This document shows positions 59,228 to 64,000 of a stretch of DNA of 64,000 nt, in pieces (positions within the stretch are counted from its first letter, which is position 1; each line of letters starts with the position of its first letter). The position numbers and the translations under genes were made by a program. The notes below the pieces were generated by a model. It searched no databases. It worked only from the letters and a program-made list of their open reading frames with translations, and was not told the DNA's origin. The DNA is from JAICQM01 sp963781555 (GTDB taxonomy: Bacteria; Chloroflexota; Limnocylindria; QHBO01): positions 131,093 to 195,092 of the forward strand of contig CAWAGB010000003.1 of the NCBI GenBank assembly GCA_963781555.1, in the 5' to 3' direction.

Positions 59228-62193
59228 TTAGCGCACTGATTTCCACCCAGCCTTTGTAGGTGCGCTTGGTGTTGGCGAAGTCGGCAAACTCCACCTCGGC
59301 CAGGTAGTAGTACATGCCGTCGGACACCCTGCGCCGTCTGCCGCTTCCCGACTCGCCGGTCGGGCCGCCGCCGTCCCAGTTGATGAGGACGCGGTCGGCG
59401 GTGGTGGTGGTGTTCTCGAATACCTTCACGCCCCAGCGGTTGAACGCCTGGAAGTGGATGCGCCGCATCGGGCTGTTGTTCTTGGGCCGGAACACGTCGT
59501 TGACGCCGTCGCCGGTGGGCGTAAAGATGTTGGGCAGCTTGAAGAACACGCAGTTGTCCTGGCAGGCCACGTTGCTCGTGTCGCTGGCCAGGCCGCTGGC
59601 CGCCACGGCCTGCACGGCGTAGCAGCCCGCCCGAAAACGCCAGGTCCCGGTGCGCGTAGCTGGTCCGGCCGCGGTGGTGCCCAGCAGCGTGAAGGCGCCC
59701 GTGGGCGTGGGCCGGTAGTACACCCGGTAGCTGGCCACCGTTGGCGTCGCAGCCGGCGGGCGTGTTGCTCAGGCTCCAGCGCAGGCGGTTGGTGTAGCGC
59801 TGGTTCAGGCCCGGAAACTCCTGCAGACGAGGCCAGGCTGTCGCAGTTGGTCGGCTGCCAGGGTCAGCACCGGCGTGCACGGCGGGCGACAATCAGGGCA
59901 TGCAATGCTCCTGGCTGCGGTTGAGCAGGCTGCTCGAGGAAGCGAACGCCGCGCGTAGCGCCCGTCGGTCTGCACGTAGTAGCAGTAGCGTCTGGCCTTT
60001 GCGCAGGGCCGGGTCGTTGTCGAGGTAGGTGCCGCCGGTGGCCGTGCTGGCGGCCGTGCCAATGCGCGTAAGGCCCCGTGCCGTGCCCGTGCGCGCGGTA
60101 AATGGTCACGTGGCCTGGGCCGTGTTGTCCCAGGGCACGTTATAGGTCCAGCTCACGGCTGAATGGTCGTGGCGCGGGTTGCTGGGCACCGCCGCCAGTG
60201 CGCACGCTGCTGGCCGTGGGCGAGCTTCGCGTACCGGGCTGGCTGCCGTCCGCTGAAGGTGCGCACGAACTCCAGCTTGTAGGTATACTGCAGGTCCAGC
60301 GTATTGAGGCCGGTATCGACGTACCGAAGTATCGGTGAGGCTGGTAAGGGTGCGCACCGGCACGAAAGTCAGTGGCGCCGGGTTCAGGCCCTCGGCCCGC
60401 GACAGCACGTACGAAGGCGTGCCGACGAAGGCGCTGCCCACCGCCGGTGCGGGGCTGCGTCCAGCGCACGCCAATCTGGCCCGGCCGTGGCGCTGGTGGT
60501 TTCCACGTCTACGTTGTTGAGCATGGCCCCCCGGCCGGCAAAGATGGCACAGGCCTCGGCCGAGGCAATGCTGGCCCCACCTGCCGGCAGCGGAAACTCG
60601 GCATAGATGCGGTAGCAGTAGTTTTTGCCCCGCTCCAGGCCCGGTTCAGGCCGCTGGCTCGAGGTATTGTTATCGGTAAAGGTGGTGGCCGTAGCCGGCA
60701 CCGACGCAATGCGCACGTAGCCCGACGAGGCCGGAATGCCCGTTTCGCACGGCCCCGGCACCGGGCCGAGTGTTCTCCTTGCGGTAGATGTAGATGCGTC
60801 GAGGCATTGGCGCAGGTGTAGGTATTCCAGTTCAGCACAGATGCGGTTGATGCCGGTGCTGGCATCGGGGGTGGCGCGCAGGTTTTGCGGCGGCGGCCCC
60901 ACCACCGTAATGCGCCAGATTTTCTCATCAATCAGCGGTGGGTTGGAGCGCGCCGGATTGGCCGGGTTGTCCTGGGCCTTAAACACCACCACGTAGGGCA
61001 GGCGGGCCACGTTGCTGCAGTCGGTGCGCCAGGTGAAGGTGCCCGCGGCCGGGGGCGGGCCGGTCTGCGGTTTGCACGAACGTGGCCGGCGGCAGGATGC
61101 CCGAGTAGGCAAACAGCGTAACGGGCGTGGCCGGGCTGCTGGCCGACGAGCCATCGGTAGCCGTCACGGTACCCGTCACGGTTTGCCCGGCCACCACGCA
61201 GATGTCGGCCGGAATGGTGATGGTGGGCCGCATGTTGGCCGTGGCCGTCACAATAATCTGCATGTCGCGAATCACGTCGCCAATCAGGCGCCGGCCTGCC
61301 GGCAGACGCCGGTACTCTACCACCATCAAGGCAAAGTTGTAGATACCAACGGACATCGGCGCGTTCCAGGTGATTTGGCCAGTGTGCACGTCCTGCACAA
61401 AAATGGCCGGGGCACCGGGCACCCCGGCCGGCACCCCGGTGTAGGCTACCTGAGGCGGCACCGTGCCGGTGATCACCGGGTCGTTCGGATAGTGGAAGTT
61501 CGGCACTGGCTGCTGGTTGGGCCGGTTGGTACCGGTGCCGGGGCAGGGCGCGCCCAGCGTACCGGAAATACCCAGTGGCACCTGCTGGCTGGCCAGCAGG
61601 TGGAAAGCCAGCGAGTCGCCATCGGCATCATAGGCGCCGGGGTTGTGCAGAAAGACCTGCCCGATACCGGCCTTGTCGACGGCCGGCGTGGTGAGAACCG
61701 GCGAGCGGTTGAGCCCCAGTGCGGGGTCGATGAAGACGGTGGTACTGATGTAAAACGACTGGTTCGACGAGTTGCTCATATTCAGCACGCCGGCATTGCG
61801 GTTTTCGCCAATGAAGCTGACCGTATAGGGGCCGGTAGTGGGGAAAATGTGCTCGAAATAGTAAATATTGACGCTGGTATCGGGGTTGCCGGGCAGCACC
61901 TTAATCGAAGCACGCGGCACGCCATCCAGGCAGCTGGAAGAGCCGTCGCCGAAAAAGATGGTAGCGGCCGGCTGCGTCACCGGCGAGCTGTTATCGGTGT
62001 AGAGCACCATCTTAAAGAAGATGCGGCGCGGGTTAGGATTCGCCGTGGTGTCGACCTTGGCCTGAATGTCGCCGGCGCGAAGGTGCGATGCCCGGGCAGT
62101 GTCCGGAGCCGCCACCAGCCCGGCAGCTACCAGCAACGTAAGCAGGACCACCCGCAACCAGCTTCCGGCCCGAGATAATAAATGGTATGCCAT
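59228..62193 (-). CDS. Secreted T9SS type B sorting-domain protein with FN3-like repeats, frameshifted
   Basis: Start MAYHLLSRAGSWLRVVLLTL, a signal peptide ending at RASHLRAGD. The N-terminal half is a beta-rich domain: FFKMVLYTDNSSPVTQPAATIFFGDGSS, VFLHNPGAYDADGDSLAFHLLAS, VAYTGVPAGVPGAPAIF. Then about three FN3-like units with NYCYRIYAEFPLPAGGASIAS and GQIGVRWTQPR. The end is PNIFTPTGDGVNDVFRPKN...IHFQAFNRWGVKVFENT, MYYYLAEVEFAD...TYKGWVEI, the gliding-motility-associated C-terminal (type B) sorting signal. About 990 residues, probably surface-bound or released. Several indels; the stop at 59228 follows WVEIVR with one inserted base. Confidence 0.85.
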
Positions 62194-62511
62194 AAGGAAA
62201 GAATAGAAACAAAAAGCAGTGCAGCCGGCGACCGACCTATCGTCACGATAACCAGCTACCCTTACGAGAGTTGACACAATTTGGGGAAATAAAAGGGCAA
62301 CTCCCGCAAGCAGACGGAATATTGCCCACTGGCTGGCCCGCCCACGCCCGTTGCTTTGCTACAGATACGGGGCACTTCTGGTTCGGGTCCGGTGGCGCAT
62401 TCCCCCAATTCGGCCGGCCGGGAAGCAGCACCCACAGCCCATTCGGAGCCCAGCTTACGACAGAAGCAAAAGCTAGGGGCGGTACAAAGGTATTGTCCCG
62501 AGCTTGCCGGC
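62194..62511. other. Gap between the two T9SS paralogues
   Basis: No gene, repeat or clear promoter is visible in these 318 bases. Confidence 0.5.
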
Positions 62512-64000
62512 TCAGCGCACAATTTCGACCCAGCCTTTGTAGGTGCGCCTGGTGTTGGCAAAATCGGCAAACTCCACCTCGGCCAGGTAGAAATACACGC
62601 CGTCGCTGCTTTTGGCCCCGAGGCCGCTTCGCTACCGGGCCACCCCCGTCCCAGTTTATTAGATGGGGTCGTAGCGGTGGTGGTGTTCTCGAAGACTTTC
62701 ACGCCCCAGCGGTTGAACGCCTGGAAATGGATGCGCCGCAGCGGGCTGCTGTTTTTGGGCCGGAACACCGCGTTTTGGGCATCGCCGTTGGGGGTAAAGA
62801 TGTTGGGCAGCTTAAAGAAGACGCAGTTGTCCTGGCAGGCCACGTTGCTCGTGTCGCTGAGCACCCCGCTCGCCCCCACGGCCTGCACGGCGTAGCACCC
62901 GCCCGAAAACGCCAGGTCCCGGTGCTCGTAGCCCGTGCCCGTGCCGTGGTCGTGCCCAGCAGCGTGAAGGCCCCCGCCGGCGTCGGCCGGTAGTACACCC
63001 GGTAGCCGCTCACCGCCGCGTCGCAGCCCGCCGGGCTGCTGCCCAGCCGCCAGCGCAGGCGGTTGCTGTACCGCTCCCCGGCCCGCGGAAACTCGGCCAG
63101 ACCGGCCAGGCTGTCGCAGTTGGTCGGGGCCAGCGTCAGCACCGGGGTGCAGGGCGGCGACAGCAGGGCCTGGCACTGCTCCTGGCTGCGGTTGAGCAGG
63201 CTGCTCAAAAAGGCGAACCCCGCGTAGCGCCCGCTCGTGCGCACGTAGTAGCAGTAGCGCTGGCCCTTGACCAGCCCCGCGTCGGCGTCGACGTAGCTGC
63301 CGCCCGTGGCCGTGCCCGCCACCGTGCCGATGCGCGTGTAGCTTGTGCCCGTGGCGAGCTTGCGGTAGATTTCCGTGGCCTGGGCCGTGTTGTCCCACGG
63401 CACCTGGTACGTCCAGCGCAGGCTGAACTGCGTCCCGGCCAGGTTCGGCAACGCCTCCAGCCGCACACTGCTCGCCGGAGGGGAGGTTTCGGTAACGGGC
63501 GCTCCCGTACCGCTCAGCACAAAGTTCAGCCGGTAGCTGTACTGCTTGTCGAGGGTATTGAGGCCGGTATCGACCACCGAAGTATCGGTCAGGCTGGTCA
63601 GGGTACGCACCGGCACGAAATCCGTGGCGGCCGGGTTCAGCCCCTCGGCCCGCGACAGCACGTAGGACGGCGTGCCGACGAAGGCGCTGCCATCGCCCTT
63701 GCGGGGCTGGGTCCAGCGCACGCCAATCTGCCCGGCCGTGGCGCTGGTAGTTTGCACGTCTACGTTGGTGAGCATGGCCCCCCGGCCGGCAAAAATGGCA
63801 CAGGCCTCGGCTGAGGCGATGCTGGAACCACCTGCCGGCAGCGGAAACTCGGCATAGATGCGGTAGCAATAATTAGTGCCCCGCTCCAGGCCCTGGTTGG
63901 TTCCGGTGGCATCGGTGTTGGCATCGGTATAGGTGGTAGCCGAGGCCGGCACCGAAGCAATGCGCACATAGCCCGCCGAGGCTGGGATACCGGTGTCGCA
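62512..64000 (-). CDS. Paralogous T9SS type B secreted protein, C-terminal part (5' end outside window)
   Basis: The readable part starts YVRIASVPASATTYTDANTDATG and contains the same units as the previous gene: NYCYRIYAEFPLPAGGSSIAS, GQIGVRWTQPRKGDGSAFVGTPSYVLSRAEGLNP, RWTYQVPWDNTAQATEIYRKLATGTSYTRIGTVAGTATGGSYV, and the type B end PNIFTPNGDAQNAVFRPKN...FNRWGVKVFENTTTAT to TGA at 62512. It is a tandem duplicate of 59228-62193. The 5' part lies beyond the window. Two indels near 62,600-62,900. Confidence 0.85.

Overview
The window joins pieces of two unrelated genomes. Bases 1 to about 18,095 are very GC-rich, densely packed and nearly free of frameshifts. The gene set there (PPi-type phosphofructokinase, F420-type luciferase-like oxidoreductase, response regulator/thioredoxin-reductase-like fusion, T-box leader, PadR regulator) and the many leaderless promoters suggest a Chloroflexota (Limnocylindria-like) or actinobacterial-grade organism. 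Bases from about 18,098 to 64,000 are Bacteroidota, most like Hymenobacter (Cytophagales). The evidence is TAnnTTTG promoters, type IX secretion genes (PorZ and type B sorting domains), RodA, GldI-like FKBP lipoproteins and a Bacteroidota-type rRNA operon. At the join a forward TfoX-like gene is cut and runs into the reverse strand of a cut aspartyl-tRNA synthetase gene. The join sits on the palindrome CGGATCCG, so I read it as a chimeric contig, not as biology.

Layout of the first part. It opens with the end of proS, a cupredoxin lipoprotein, a YCII protein and an LLM oxidoreductase. A TrpB2-type tryptophan synthase beta chain follows, preceded by a good tryptophan T-box riboswitch with its own promoter. 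Next comes a sensor operon: a receiver domain fused to a thioredoxin-reductase-like flavoprotein that lacks the CxxC, followed by a cyclic-nucleotide-domain histidine kinase. A VapBC-like toxin-antitoxin pair lies just upstream of it, and the same palindromic operator lies at both ends of that pair. Then come two divergent FAD oxidases with interlocked promoters, a PadR regulator with a Tat/Rieske protein (frameshifted), an MFS exporter coupled to phosphofructokinase, and an SRAP (HMCES) gene overlapping a polynucleotide-kinase-like P-loop gene.

Layout of the Bacteroidota part. It holds housekeeping and envelope genes: tadA, sod, an Old Yellow Enzyme, a nucleoside permease, an AAA ATPase, ndk, a DHH phosphoesterase, four FKBP-type isomerases in a row, recO, porZ, tdk, a ferredoxin, rodA, an rRNA operon (16S, tRNA-Ile, 23S, 5S, reverse strand) with three tandem promoters, aconitase, a TlpA-like thioredoxin protein, a universal stress protein, a P450, a polyprenyl synthase, folK, fabD, and two tandem paralogous T9SS type B secreted proteins. 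Many of these reading frames are broken by single-base indels, often several per gene and usually with the protein restored in the next frame. I read these as consensus errors of an unpolished assembly, and I give each such gene as one span.

I did not find a defence island, CRISPR array, prophage or secondary-metabolite cluster. The observations most worth following are the duplicated TA operator facing a redox-sensor operon, the uniform seven-base spacing between -10 boxes and start codons in the first genome, the tryptophan T-box, and the FKBP and T9SS tandem families.
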